A stretch of DNA of 64,000 nucleotides from Macrosoma leucophasiata (GCA_036365455.1 JAWQUS010000025.1:21178001-21242000); one strand, 5' to 3'. Shown: positions 44,134-55,300, counted from the first letter of the stretch. A program made the numbers and translations. The notes: a model not told the origin generated them from the sequence alone.

Positions 44134-44640
44134 CACAGCCAATTTGCTCCGAAACTACTGGACCGATTGAGTTGAAATTTGATGAATATATGTAAATTGG
44201 TGACGCAAAGATGAACACGTCAAGTAAAATAATAAATTTTTAACAGGGGGCCCACTTTCGGGGCGTAAGTCAGAAAATTAAAAAAAAAAATCTGTGTAAA
44301 AAATACTGTAACTCGTAAACTGTGTCGTGTGACATATTTTTGCATAATTAAATTTGAAGTTATTTAAGAAAAACGACGAAAATTGACCATTCCCCCCCCC
44401 TATCTCCGAAACTACTGAACGTAAAATTTAGAAAAAAATGTGGAAAATAGTTCTTTGCCTATAGATTACTGGCAAACCTATAAGAAGTTTGAGTATTCAA
44501 ATTAAATCGAAAATTCTTAATAATATAACCCCTCCTGCCGGTACCACCGTAACCGCTATGTCCCTGCATTTTAAATCTGTAATATTTCCGAAAACATTTA
44601 TTTAAATTACGGAACCCTCACACGCGAGTCGAACTCGCCC
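44045..44640 (+). repeat. Unclassified repeat R, long copy
   Basis: Starts ttttagggttccgtacctta, has a (gtct)n run at 44100-44130 and ggaccgattgagttgaaatt, and ends acggaaccctcacacgcgag then tcgaactcgcccttctccgg. Widespread in style among lepidopteran genomes. Class uncertain. Confidence 0.65.
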
Positions 44641-44650
44641 TTCTCCGGGT

Positions 44651-44885
44651 TTTTTTTATGTAACGACAGTAGCAAATAAGCGTACAGTTTGCATGGATGT
44701 TAAGTAGCTGCAGCGTATAAAAATCAGAGGTCAAACTGCAGATGCGTTTTCCCCCGGAAGAACTAAGTTGTTCTGCATCTAGGATAATAATAAAGGAGCC
44801 GTAGATTGTCATGTTACTACAACGCGAAAGTGCAGGTGGCAGAGTTTCAGTGTCGTAGCTCGAGGCATCCGTATCATATTCCAAT
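44651..44885 (-). repeat. Family A retroposon (A2), diverged
   Basis: From gtttttttatgtaacgacag through ctgcagcgtataaaaatcag to gtggcagagtttcagtgtcg. Confidence 0.75.
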
Positions 44886-44942
44886 TAGGTGGTAATGTAT
44901 GGCTCCGTAATTACTATCATAGAGGAAAAACAACTTATGATA

Positions 44943-45475
44943 CGCAGTTCACATTGATGTTAAGTAATGACTGCAGCCTATAGACACCCACAAAGACCAG
45001 GGGTCAAAATTCAGATGCGTTGCCAACTCTGAGACTTTAGTTATTATGTCGGAACACGATAGTGCTGAACACTACCATTTACCTGCCTCGGTAGCCTACT
45101 GATAGCAGGCCACTACTACTACGCTGAGGTCCTGGGTTCGATTTCCGGTAAGAGGGTTATCAGAGATAATGGTGTAAAGTCCTTAATCTAAGGTTTTATA
45201 GGGATTTTCAATTTGTCTGGTAATTTCCCAGTACCTCGAAGTTTGGTAAAGTGCCCGGAGATGTCAACAGGCTCGCCACCTGTTACATGGGCCAAAACGT
45301 AACCGGCGATTCGTGGGTGTTTGCATGTAACCTTGAATACGCATTTGAACCTTTGCCTATCACTTCGAGGACTACAGGCGTGAAGTTCCTACCATTTAGC
45401 GGCAGATAAATTAGGTAATGCGGTGGTGCGTAACGCCCATGAGCTCCTACACTTGAACTCTATCACCAGTAGAAA
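44943..45475 (-). repeat. Family A retroposon split by SINE E
   Basis: Parts 44943-45081 and 45399-45475, separated by the SINE at 45082-45388, whose duplication ctaccattta is family A sequence. Confidence 0.85.
45082..45388 (+). repeat. SINE family E, full length with 10-bp TSD
   Basis: Head cctgcctcggtagcctactg and gtcctgggttcgatttccgg. 3' end ggactacaggcgtgaagtt. The target duplication ctaccattta lies at 45072-45081 and 45389-45398. This copy defines the family limits (307 bp). Confidence 0.92.
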
Positions 45476-45500
45476 TTGTTATTGTGTAATTTATACATAC

Positions 45501-45595
45501 CGTTCCAAATCCAAATACTTTTGATGACGATTTGGTCGTATTTGTAGATTCGATTGTTGTGTTTCTTTATCGGCTTCATGATGTACATGGTGGCT
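45501..45595 (-). CDS. Exon 3 of candidate gene 2
   Basis: A 95-nt exon with acceptor agtaattttgtattccag and a GTATGT donor. In the frame set by exon 2 it encodes SHHVHHEADKETQQSNLQIR and continues PNRHQKYLDLE, ending two bases into Arg64. Phase is 0 in and 2 out. Another frame is also open, but only this one keeps phase with exons 2 and 4. The His-rich start (SHHVHH) might bind metal; that is a guess. Confidence 0.6.
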
Positions 45596-45711
45596 CTGGA
45601 ATACAAAATTACTGTTTAGTACCAGCTCTGAACTTTCAAATAGAACCCATTATAATCGTCGGCTAATATGTTAACCTGTTCACTAGATTTTGAAAAAATG
45701 GAGTAGTTTTT

Positions 45712-45992
45712 ACTGGTGGTAGAACTCCAATGACGGAGTTCGCGGGTGTAGGCACCACCGCATTACCTAATATACTTGCCGCTAAATGGTAGTGTTCAGC
45801 ACTATCGTGTCCCGGTCAGCTGGTAATGAACGGCCTTGTAATTTCCGGCACAGAGGCATAACACCTTGGGCCTCGGGAGTGGTAGCGCATCTGCATTTTG
45901 ACCTTGGTCTTTGTGTAAGTGTCCATAGGCCGCAGTCATCACTAAAAATAATTGTGAACTGTTTATTTGTTTACCACTTCTATTACATTAAA
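45712..45992 (+). repeat. Family A retroposon (A1), full length
   Basis: actggtggtagaactccaat to accacttctattacattaaa. Confidence 0.9.
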
Positions 45993-46096
45993 AGAAAGTG
46001 ACTCGTCAGACGTCGCCCTTTTCGATTTTAGCGACATCTATAATATTGTGAATTTAAAACACCCCTGAACATTTTTAACTACATATTTATTTGCGA

Positions 46097-46130
46097 CTAG
46101 CTGTGCCCGCGACTTCGTCCACGTGAGAAA
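46097..46130 (-). repeat. Helitron-like 3' end
   Basis: gactagctgtgcccgcgact is the reverse of a gcgggcacagctagt-type end. Confidence 0.55.
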
Positions 46131-46131
46131 A

Positions 46132-46432
46132 AATATGATTTTATTTTTAAAGAAAAATGGAAAGAAAAATTTGACTTTAGGCGAGACTCGAACTCGCGGC
46201 CTACTGGGAATCTAGTCCAGCCGCTCTTCCAATTGAGCTACTGAAGTCCTGCCCGATTTGTCAAATCTTTCCTTCACATCTATTGCATTGCTTTATGGTA
46301 GCAGCAGCGCCATCTATTACCAACTATGCTAGTTAGGCAGGGCAGGACTTCAGTGGCTCAATTGGAAGAGCGGCTGGACTAGATTCCCAGTAGGCCGCGA
46401 GTTCGAGTCTCGCCTGAAGTCAAATTTTTGTG
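46132..46432. repeat. Two SINE family C copies head to head
   Basis: A minus copy at 46150-46249 (gcctactgggaatctagtcc) and a plus copy at 46343-46432 (tcaattggaagagcggctgg) share about 85 bp in inverted orientation around a 95-bp centre flanked by gtcctgcc and ggcaggac. The tRNA-like head pairs gacttca with tgaagtc and has a 5-bp T-arm. Confidence 0.9.
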
Positions 46433-46930
46433 GAAGTCCCGTCAAAGTCGGATACACTCCAATTCTACTTATTTGTAAGTAGGTATGTATGTATGGATGT
46501 ATGGAAATAAAAGTAACCTTAGTTACTCCTTATCGCATCAGCTATAAGCCAGTGAAAGTCCCGTCATAATCGGTGAAGCCGTTCCCAAGATTAGCCCTGC
46601 CAAACAGACAGACAGACAGACAAAAATTGTAAAAAATGTGGTTTTGGTATATGTACCGTGTATACATACATATGCATTTGGTAAAAAGCGGTTATTTTAA
46701 TATTACAAACAGACACTCTAATTTTATTTATTTGTATAGATGTAAAGATTTTGTCTTAATAGCGGTATCAGAAGTACATAGTTTGAAAATGTTAGCTTTC
46801 TAGCTATCACTTTTTATGAGATACAGGCTGGTGACAGACAGACGGACGGACGGACGGACAGACAGACAGCGGAGGATTAATAATCCGTAGGGTCCGTTTT
46901 TACCTTTTAGGCACGAAACCCCTTAAAAGA
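46433..46930. repeat. Helitron-like and repeat R fragments
   Basis: Contains gtgaaagtcccgtcataatc, gacagacagacagacaaaaa, then gatacaggctggtgacagac and a (gacg)n run. No coding. Confidence 0.5.
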
Positions 46931-47319
46931 TAGAACTAAGATAAAGAATAGCTTAAAAATATTCGATATGATTCTTTAAATTGATATAACTTTTTTATTT
47001 CTGAACCGATTCACATGAAACAAACACTTAATGTTAAATGAATGCCGTTTCAGATATTAGCGCGCACAAACACACGGACCAACAGACATTTTTCCGGGAT
47101 AAAAAGTACCCAGTGTTGTGCGCCAAAGGTTAAAGTATAATCATACCAAGTTTCATTGTAATCGAACCGGTAGTTTTTATGTGATGATTGAACAAACAGA
47201 CAGACAGAAAGCCAGACAAAAAAAAAATTAATCACATATTTGGGGTCGGTATCGATCTACTGACATCCCCTGGTATTTATATTTTCAATATTTTTAATGT
47301 ACAGAATTTACACTTCTAC

Positions 47320-47490
47320 AGTGGCAAATTAAAATGCGTGTTTCCGTGCTTCGGAGGGCATGTCAAGCCGTCGGTCCCGGTTGCTATCGATAAATAGCAG
47401 TCGTTAAACCTTTTGGGCGGTTTGTAAACATCCGAAAGCAAGTTGGCCACTAACCCTTATCTCCACCAACCGGTGCAGCGTGGTGGTGTA
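47320..47490 (+). repeat. SINE family D, truncated at both ends
   Basis: gtggcaaattaaaatgcgtg, ggttgctatcgataaatagc and ccactaacccttatctccac. The 5S-like head is missing. Confidence 0.8.
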
Positions 47491-47499
47491 AAATATTAG

Positions 47500-48009
47500 C
47501 CAAATTTGTCGAGCCATTCTCGAGTTTCAGTGAGACTGACAAAAATCATTAAATTTTTAAATAAACAAATTTAATTTATTTTGTTTATACCTCAAATTCA
47601 TTAAAGACTTTAAATTCATAATGATCAGAATCGCATGTCATAATATTTCGAGATTAATAATGAATACATATGAAAATATATTATAATTTTAAGCATATAA
47701 TTAAACGTGGTTTCTCTTTGAAGTAAAGCTTAATAAGAGTATGAATAAAATTATATATTCAAATGTAATTAATCCTTTCTGAAATATTTACGTAGCTACA
47801 CAAGAATCTTTGAATTAAGCGACAAAGGCCTTGTATAATACGAATACATATTTATCTTTTTTTTCTTACAAATTAGGATAATACATGCGAAGACACACTG
47901 TTGAATCAACCACTGTTTGTTTTGGTTCCCACAAACACTTGGGCTTGATTTTGTTTGGGTGTCGATTTTTGAAATATTACTCGGCTGCGATTCCCAATAG
48001 CTATAATTC
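47500..48009. other. Intronic, no recognised feature
   Basis: AT-rich. Confidence 0.4.
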
Positions 48010-48884
48010 GACTAAAGGTATTCAAATTCAAATTCAAATTCAAATTATTTATTGCGTTATGTCATATGGGTACATAGGTGGTATTGCACAATGACACCCT
48101 GTTAGGGTATAGCAACATAAGAGGGGAAGCTTATGTAATAAGGGGAAAGTTAAATATTATCATTTATTTAGATTAAACAATATCATTTGAAGGTGTCGCT
48201 CAAATAATCCTGAATATTATAGTAACATTTATCGATGAGTAATTGTTTGATATTTTTAATGAATGTGTTGTAGTTTGTTTCGTTTTTTAATGGTGTTGGT
48301 AATTTATTATATATTTTTATGCTCATAACAAAAGGACTTGACGAATGGCTGGCTAGGCGGGAGGTAGGGAGCATTAGTCTATTTTGGTGTCGTAGTAGGT
48401 GATTTGTAGGGATGTCTGCGCGTCTTGTGTAAAAGGCTGGATAGGTTTTAACAAATTTACATGTTTCTAGAATATATATGGAAGGTAATGTTAGCATTTT
48501 TAGCTCTTTAAAATGGGGTACACAACTGGTTTCTTGTTTTATGTTAGCTAATATTCGGATTAATTTTTTCTGCAATGTAAAGAGTGTAGGCATGTCCGTA
48601 CTATTTCCCCACATAATTATCCCGTAAGTAAACCAATTCAAATGAGCGAAGACAGTTGCACAAAGATCATGAATGTTATTAATGATTTTACAATAAAAAG
48701 CTTTGGTATTGAACGTGGGTCTCACTTGGATATTGACTTGGTTATTGGAACAGACCATTGACCAGTTTGGACCAGTGTATCCACACCCTTTCTTTTTATA
48801 TGTTTTATTGCGACACCAAAATCGGCTATAGGATCGGCTATACGAGGCAATTGGACCCATTATAAATGGTCTAAACACACACAT
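48010..48884 (-). pseudogene. LINE (CR1/Jockey-like) reverse transcriptase C-terminal part, 5'-truncated
   Basis: The minus-strand frame 48884-48183 (233 codons) shows the C-terminal region of a non-LTR retrotransposon ORF2. Visible are YGIIMWGNSTDMPTLFTLQK, LPSIYILETCKFVKTY and SIKIYNKLPTPLKNE. It is followed by about 170 bp of 3' UTR and a (TTTGAA)n tail at 48018-48045. The polymerase core and endonuclease are absent, so it is inactive. Clade inferred from the LQKKLIRIL and IYNKLP motifs. Different from LINE family F. Confidence 0.85.
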
Positions 48885-48971
48885 AAAACCATTATAAGTT
48901 TATGTGTGGTTCAACCTTCCTTGCGTTCAAATGGTAGAGAAACATTCTCATTAGTACAGTATCCAACAAGA

Positions 48972-49087
48972 TTTTTTTATTTTTTATTTATTTTTTTAGG
49001 TCGGGCTTTGTGTAGGCAGCCTGTCTCGAGACGGCACTAGTCTACTTCACCGGGCAATCGGCGAGCGCAGAAGGCGCTCCAGCCTAA
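48972..49087 (-). repeat. Family H short retroposon with 9-bp target duplication
   Basis: A T-rich run, then aggtcgggctttgtgtaggc to gcgctccagcctaa. The target ccaacaaga is duplicated at 48963-48971 and 49088-49096. Confidence 0.85.
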
Positions 49088-49099
49088 CCAACAAGAAAT

Positions 49100-49683
49100 G
49101 TACTTCGACCTTTGAGACTTCGGCTTATTTCGGACCTGTAGAGCGTTATCTCTTGCGCACCTTACTTATGTGACGTTTGTCGACCATTTTGATCAAATTT
49201 TGTCAAACTTGAAGCGCATGGCTCCGCGCCTGTTGTAGATCATAAGCGATCTACTCGGTTAAGCGATACGAGCGCGGTCGGGTGTGTGATAGATTACCGC
49301 TAGTGGCAAATTAAAATACGCATTTTCGTGCTTCAGAAGGTACGTTAAGCCGTCGGTCCCGGTTGCTATCGATAGATAGCAGTCGTTAAACCTTGTCGGA
49401 GGCCTAACGGGCGGTTTGAAAAGATCTGACATCGGGTTGGCCACTAACCCGTATCTCCACCAACCCGCATTGGAGCAGCGTGGTGGAGTAAGCTGCAGGC
49501 CTTCCCCCAAAAACAGGAGAGACTCGTGCACAGCAGTGGGACGTATAACGGGTTGCCATTATTATTTATTATTGTCCAATATCGGTTTACGAGTATCAGT
49601 GCTTACGAAGAGAGTGTGCAACAAAGATGACGCTCTACGAAGTCGAACTAGCCGATTGTCTCTTTCGTAGGCTCGATGTGCAA
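49100..49683. mobile_element. Palindromic element N, copy 3, split by SINE D
   Basis: Left part 49100-49205 (ggacctgtagagcgttatct) and right part 49575-49683 (gacgctctacgaagtcgaac, gtaggctcgatgtgc). The intact copy at 19252-19438 shows the empty site. Confidence 0.8.
49211..49574 (+). repeat. SINE family D (5S-like head), nested
   Basis: gaagcgcatggctccgcgcc, ctactcggttaagcgatacg and gtagcagtcgttaaacc-type body. Tail gggttgccattattatttat. Flanked by ttgtcaaa and ttgtccaa. Confidence 0.88.
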
Positions 49684-49843
49684 GATTTCTTGAGAGGTAC
49701 TGTAATAAAGTAATGCTTAAGTTTGCTACAGTATTTTTAATTATTATCTCTACTGTTGTTATATCTGATGACCAAGCTCGAAGACTTAATAATAAAAAAA
49801 ATAGTTTTATCTCTGATTGAACATTAAAATATACAGACACTAG

Positions 49844-50418
49844 CGGACCCGACAGGGTTCGTCCTGTCAAAAAGATTTGTTGACTCTTTGACGTTAGGAA
49901 CACACCGATACGATATATAATATATTTCTTAGACAACAGTGAGTGCTTGTAATTTAATATGAACTTTCTAAAATAGCAATAAAGCTCAAAATGAGTCTAC
50001 GTTTTAGTTAGAAAACGTTTGTATGGGAAAAAGAAAAGGGTTATTTTTAGTATTTAACCAGCAATCATTCGATTTTATCTCACCTTTTAAACCTTCACTA
50101 GACCTCCACGAACATTTCAAGACCAGGATAAGATGAATCCGTTCAGCCGTTCTCGAGTTTTAGCAAGACTAACGAACAGCAATTGATTTTTATATACAAC
50201 ATCAAAATGAGTCTACGTTTTAGTTAGAAAACGTTAGTATGGGAAAAAGAAAAGGGTTATTTTTAGTATTTAACCAGCAATCATTCGATTTTATCTCACC
50301 TTTTAAACCTTCACTAGACCTCCACGAACATTTCAAGACCAGGATAAGATGAATCCGTTCAGCCGTTCTCGAGTTTTAGCAAGACTAACGAACAGCAATT
50401 GATTTTTATATACAACAT
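49844..50418 (-). mobile_element. Helitron-like element with tandemly duplicated 5' module
   Basis: On the minus strand the 5' end is tatataaaaatcaattgctg and the 3' end ggacgaaccctgtcgggtcc then gctagt. The first 216 bp occur twice in tandem (49987-50202 and 50203-50418) with a single difference seen. Confidence 0.8.
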
Positions 50419-50696
50419 GAAACGGGAATAATACACACTCTCTAACACCCCGATTAGAAAATCGAGTTATAATCATAATACGTGAACTGAAATTACATGT
50501 TTATGTATTTAATATTTTTTAGTTAAGAAATAAGTTGTCCTCAAGTTGTACGAAAAGTATGCACACCCTATGCATACTTACCCTACCTCTACCTACAGCC
50601 GCACATAAAACACGAACCTACTCACACACGCACACTGTTGCAGTATGATGTACCATAACCTATTTAACACTCGCTAGTAATAAGATGCAGTCGCAT

Positions 50697-50868
50697 GTAC
50701 GGCCCTGTAATTTCCGGCACAGAGGCATAACACCTTAGGCCTCAGGAGTGGCAACCCATCTGCATTTTGACCTTGGTCTTTGTGTGGGTGTCTATAGGCT
50801 GCAGTCATCACTTAACATCAATGTGAACTGCATGCTTGTTTGCCACTTCCATAACATAAAAAAAAAAG
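50697..50868 (+). repeat. Family A retroposon (A1), 3' part
   Basis: catgtacggccctgtaattt to ccacttccataacataaaaa. Confidence 0.9.
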
Positions 50869-51179
50869 ATTAATTTCCACTATTTAATTTCTTAAATTAT
50901 TAAATAGGAAGTCATTCTACTTTGCATACTATGATATTTTGTTGGCTGAAATATAACGTTATTAACAGAATTACCTACATATAAAGAGATATTGAACAAA
51001 TTTGAATTTTGTATCACGCTTCATTAAAGTTACTAACTTCAACGTGGCTTCCAAAGTTTAAAGTTCCACAGGATTCGGCCGTGTGACACGAATGTTCACT
51101 TTGTGAACCGAGAGCTGTATCTGGTTGCATTTACAAAGTTTGAGCTTTTATTTGTTTTGTTGAAATCATAAAATTTAGT

Positions 51180-51590
51180 GCGCAAGATCTGCGGTGTATC
51201 ACTCACCGATCGCGTTCGTAATAAAGATGTAAGAAAGAGGCTTTGTGTGAATGATAGTATCGGTGTAAAAATGAAAAAAAGGCATGTTCCGATGGTTCGG
51301 GCATATAGAAAGAATGTCGAATGAGCGAATGACTAAACAGATATACAATGCGAATGTGGATGGTTGCAGAGGCCCAGGAAGACCAAGACTGACCTACCAT
51401 GACCAAATAGGTCGAGTTCTGTCTGATGGTGGGATCAAAAGTCTTAGGAATCGGCGTGCATGTATGAAGAGAATGATGAAGGTAGACGAGGCACGAGAGG
51501 TTTGTCAGAACCGGGATATCTGGCGCTCTACACTCTCTGCCTACCCCGTTAGGGACCTGGCGTGAAGATACAATATTACATACATAAAAT
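51180..51590 (+). pseudogene. LINE family F 3' part with frameshift
   Basis: Encodes the CGVSLTDRVRN region, a frame break near 51283, then RWFGHIERMSNERMTKQI, GPGRPRLTYHDQIG and TLSAYPVRDLA, and ends cgtgaagatacaatattaca. 5'-truncated. Confidence 0.9.
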
Positions 51591-51741
51591 TTAGTCTTTA
51601 GAAATTCTGTTCATTTTTAGTGGAGGCCTTAAATCCGGCGCATTAAGACTGGGAATCGTGCAAATTGAATATTCGTGTTAGTGCCTATACTTTGGGATAC
51701 AAAGTATAAAATTATTATTTTTGTATATATTTAACTTTTTT

Positions 51742-52024
51742 TCTGGTAGAGCTCCAGTTACAAAGCTCGCGGGCGTAGGCACCACCGCATTACCTAATAT
51801 ACTTGCCGCTAAATGGTAGTGTTCAGCACTATCGTGTCCCGGTCGGGTGGTAATGTACGGCCCAGCGATTTCCGGCACGAGGGTATAACACCTTAGTCCT
51901 CAGAAGTGGTAATGCATCTGCATTTTGAGCTTGGTCTTTGTGTGGGTGTCAATAGGCTGCAGTCATCACTTAACATCAATGTGAACTGAATGCTTGTTCG
52001 CCACTACCATTACATTAAAAAAAA
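51742..52024 (+). repeat. Family A retroposon (A1)
   Basis: ttctggtagagctccagtta to gccactaccattacattaaa. Confidence 0.9.
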
Positions 52025-52210
52025 CTACCGCAATAGTCTAGTGATAATAGGCTATCACTTTGTCGGCGTGATTAAGGTGTTTACTTGTGTCAAATTTCAA
52101 GTCTCTAGTACCAATAGATTTGCGCTAATTCGTGGACGAACAGACAGACAGACAGACAGAGGGACATGGCGAAACTATAAGGGTTCCTTGTTTACTACGG
52201 TACCCTAAAA
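52025..52210 (-). repeat. Repeat R fragment
   Basis: caagtctctagtaccaatag, (gaca)n at 52140-52160, and tatagggttcct-type end cctaaaaatg. Inverted relative to 29245-29400. Confidence 0.65.
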
Positions 52211-52224
52211 ATGAAACCGGCCAA

Positions 52225-52275
52225 TTGAATGCATGTTGAGTTTACCTCTACTTACCCCTTCGAGGAATTCAGGGG
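52225..52275 (+). repeat. SINE family E 3' tip
   Basis: attgaatgcatgttgagttt, acctctacttaccccttcga and ggaattcaggggtgag. Confidence 0.6.
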
Positions 52276-53621
52276 TGAGTTAAATAAGTTCTTCTGATCT
52301 TCAATTGTTTAATACAATTTCTACCGCTTATCACATTAGAAATGCACCACATATAGAACAGTAAAAATAACTCCACTTCAACAGAATCGCACTCTTGGCA
52401 ACTTTGAGAATGAAATCGGTATCGTAGCTTCGTCTAAGTTAGATATAAGTCGCAGTCTTATAAACTTTAAGTTTGTTTCTTAGTTTCTTGCCATAGAAAT
52501 AGAATATTTGTGTTCAATATCTTTTGTTTATTTTTATGAGAGTGGAGTTAAAGAAACCGGCCGTATGACTAATTCAATTTTAAGTTATTTAATGAAGAAC
52601 CAACTGGCCCAAGTTGTCTTGCTATGAATATTGAGGTCGATTTGACAAAAAGCACTACGATAACATGGTATGATAGGTAAAATAGATACGTTCTTTAGAC
52701 TGTGGTATCATTGCTAAGATTTCTTAATTTTTTTCACACAATTTTTATTTTTTTTTCTTTCAGAAGTTCACCTCACTATAACAAACGTAACAAAAAGAAA
52801 AACATAATGGAAATGAATTAAGGCGAACACGTGTAAACAAGAAAAATCATAAAATAATATGTAAGATTATTGGTATTGAAAAAAAATTTTTTTTTTAATG
52901 TTTTTAGTTTTTTACTGTATTTGGTTGAACAGATAATTTTTAAATGAACTTTATTCAAGACTATATTCTTTGCAGTAAGATAGATAATAATTAACGCACA
53001 CACTTCCATGAACAATAATCATTGTATGGTTGTAGATAATTACGATCAACTTTCCTCATACAAGGATTTCTGAGAGAAACTTTGATCGCTTGAAACTTGG
53101 CGTGAAGATACATACAGGTACCTTTGATCTCTGTATTGGTACATAATTAAGCTGCTTCAGGTTTTTAAATAAGGATACTTTGTGAAGCTTGTCATGGAAT
53201 ATGGGTCCAACACGAGGACGTCCTTTTAAGAATATCGTTCTAATTTGTATAAGGTTCATTCTGCGCGTCTTCCTTCTATTTTTATCAATGCGATACACAC
53301 GATGGTTATAATAAATAATCATATATACGAGTAGTTTAAAAAGTAGCAGTTTGCACAACAAATGCCGCCTATAAAAGATTTTTGAATTTTTATACGTCTT
53401 TACTTGGAAAAATCACAAAATTTCTCGTGTAGCATGCTTAGGATTAAACCATCGTTTTCATCTTCATATCGTTCTGGTTCCATGTAGGATTCTGTTCAGT
53501 AACGTATGTGTTCTAAACCCCAGTTCATAGTCATGCAGTATCGCCAAAAATGTGTCTAGTAATGAATTAGTCACATTTATCAATATTTTTTCATCATTAC
53601 GAGCATTATAATAATTACACT
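52276..53621. other. Intronic, no recognised gene
   Basis: AT-rich. 53096-53118 (ttggcgtgaagatacataca) is an isolated LINE F tip. Confidence 0.4.
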
Positions 53622-53920
53622 TTTTTTTTTTTTTTTTTTTTTTATGTAATCGAAGTGGTAAACAAGCGTGCAGTTCACATTGATGTTAAGTGATGACTGC
53701 AGCCTATAGACACCCACACAAAGACCACGATCAAAATGCAGATGCGTTACCACTTCTGAGGCCTAAAGTGTTATGCCTCTGTGCCGGAAATTACAGGGCC
53801 GTACATTACCACCTGACCGGAACACGATAGTGCTGAACACTACCATTTAGCGGCAAGTATATTAGGTAATGCGGTGGTGCCTACGCCCGCGAGCTCTGTC
53901 ACTGGAGCTCTACCACCAGT
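53622..53920 (-). repeat. Family A retroposon (A1), full length
   Basis: The poly(T) run of about 20 represents the poly(A) tail. Ends agctctaccaccagt. Flanks aattacac and aatacac may be a target duplication. Confidence 0.9.
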
Positions 53921-54054
53921 AATACACAACACTTATTTAATGTAAACTAACGAACCCCTTAAATGTGTATTTTATGTTCTTTTACAGTATATCTATAAAG
54001 GTTAACAAAGTTATTATAGAATAATGAAATTCAAATTTAATTAAGTGAACTAAC

Positions 54055-54114
54055 TTTTATGAAATCGATGATCCTCTTGACATCCACTTCGGGTCTTGCC
54101 AGCGACGCGATGTT
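54055..54114 (-). CDS. Exon 2 of candidate gene 2
   Basis: A 60-nt exon with acceptor tttaattaaattgcag and donor GTTAGT, phase 0 both ends. It encodes NIASLARPEVDVKRIIDFIK. With exon 1 it completes a signal peptide: hydrophobic residues 4-14 and a likely cleavage after Ala18 (S-L-A|R). The stretch DVKRIIDFIK resembles KVHNLITEIIK of candidate gene 4. This supports a shared origin, weakly. Confidence 0.7.
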
Positions 54115-54587
54115 CTGCAATTTAATTAAAAATTTTATGAATATTTCGTGTAAAAGGAAAATAAATTGTTCTTTTTTCTTGATGAGTCTGTAGGAACATT
54201 ATAAATGGGACGTTTAAAAAAATGCTTTATGGTATTTTTATAATAGTACGAGAAACTTGATATTTTTGTAAAGATAAATACAGACTTCAGAGCGTAGTGT
54301 AGTAGTATAAATGTAGAATCTATATTATTTTAGTCTATCAGTTATCACGTAGAGTTATGTATCTACATTTACATTCTCATGACTCCACAAGCCCAAACTT
54401 CACAAATTCTGCACCATCGTCAAAATGGTATCCGTTTCACTAGCGTCACATGGGGGTAGGGTGAAAATAATTTCAATTCAACACACATTCATTCTTTTCG
54501 TTACATAATAGTTCTGTAGTAACGATTTATTTACCATAGCGTTACTATTAAATTATTTGCCAATCATCATCATCACTTCTACCCATG

Positions 54588-54807
54588 TCGAAGTACAAGC
54601 CCAAGTGGGCCTATGCCTGTCGCCTAGATATTTAAATGTGTGCGTGAAATTGTTCATGTATTTTGTTAAAGTCAAGGTGTGAGTTTCGTAGTAATAGACG
54701 AATTTTGTAGTGTGTATCACACGCATTTCCCCCGTTTTGCATCGGTAATAAACGCTATGACTACTCCCCTCCGGACCGCCGCGACCGGTGGGCCGAGTTG
54801 CCCTATG
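54588..54807. mobile_element. hAT-type element family G, copy 6, left end missing
   Basis: gtcgaagtacaagcccaagt, ttttgcatcggtaataaacg and the right end ccgagttgccctatg. No target duplication, consistent with the loss of the left end. Confidence 0.8.
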
Positions 54808-54809
54808 CT

Positions 54810-54905
54810 CTCACCCTATTCGAATGGTTTGTCCATTATTGTTTGTTTGAGGGACTGTGCTTGAGGAAGAATTCTCCTCCACTAGTGAACGGTAGCATCG
54901 TCACA
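54810..54905. repeat. Repeat K fragment
   Basis: cgaatggtttgtccattatt and gaagaattctcctccactag match parts of 29560-29650. As at 29662, it adjoins an hAT-type G element. Confidence 0.55.
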
Positions 54906-55233
54906 ACCACACGCCTTGAATTGTATAATATGCATATGATTAATCTTATATGTTATTATTATTGGCCCGTAACTGACTGACATCCTTGAAACACAGCGTG
55001 TCAGATGAAAATCAGCGTCAAGTGTGATATCTGCTTGGCATGAAGCTGATCTAGGCACCTTTTTGGATCGACCGTGAGACATGCTTGTTGTTACGTGTCT
55101 ATTGTATCAAATGACTATTAACTGTTGTCGAATGTTGTTTGTTAAATGTTACACTTTGTGTCTCTATGTTGTCCGAATTCTATTTTATTTTATGCCAATA
55201 TCAGGATTTAACAAATAATAGTGCCATACTCAC

Positions 55234-55269
55234 GATCAAACCTAAATAAAGAACAATCACACGATCCAT
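55234..55269 (-). CDS. Exon 1 (signal peptide start) of candidate gene 2
   Basis: ATG at 55269 begins MDRVIVLYLGLI, ending at a perfect GTGAGT donor in phase 0. A charged residue followed by a hydrophobic core is a typical signal-peptide start. Joined to 54055-54114 it gives a complete signal sequence. A two-codon upstream frame (ATG AGG TGA) lies about 25 nt before. The gene spans about 26.5 kb for only 573 coding bases, because the introns are packed with mobile elements. I do not recognise the protein. Confidence 0.7.
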
Positions 55270-55300
55270 TGCACTGAGTTTCAATATAATATCACCTCAT

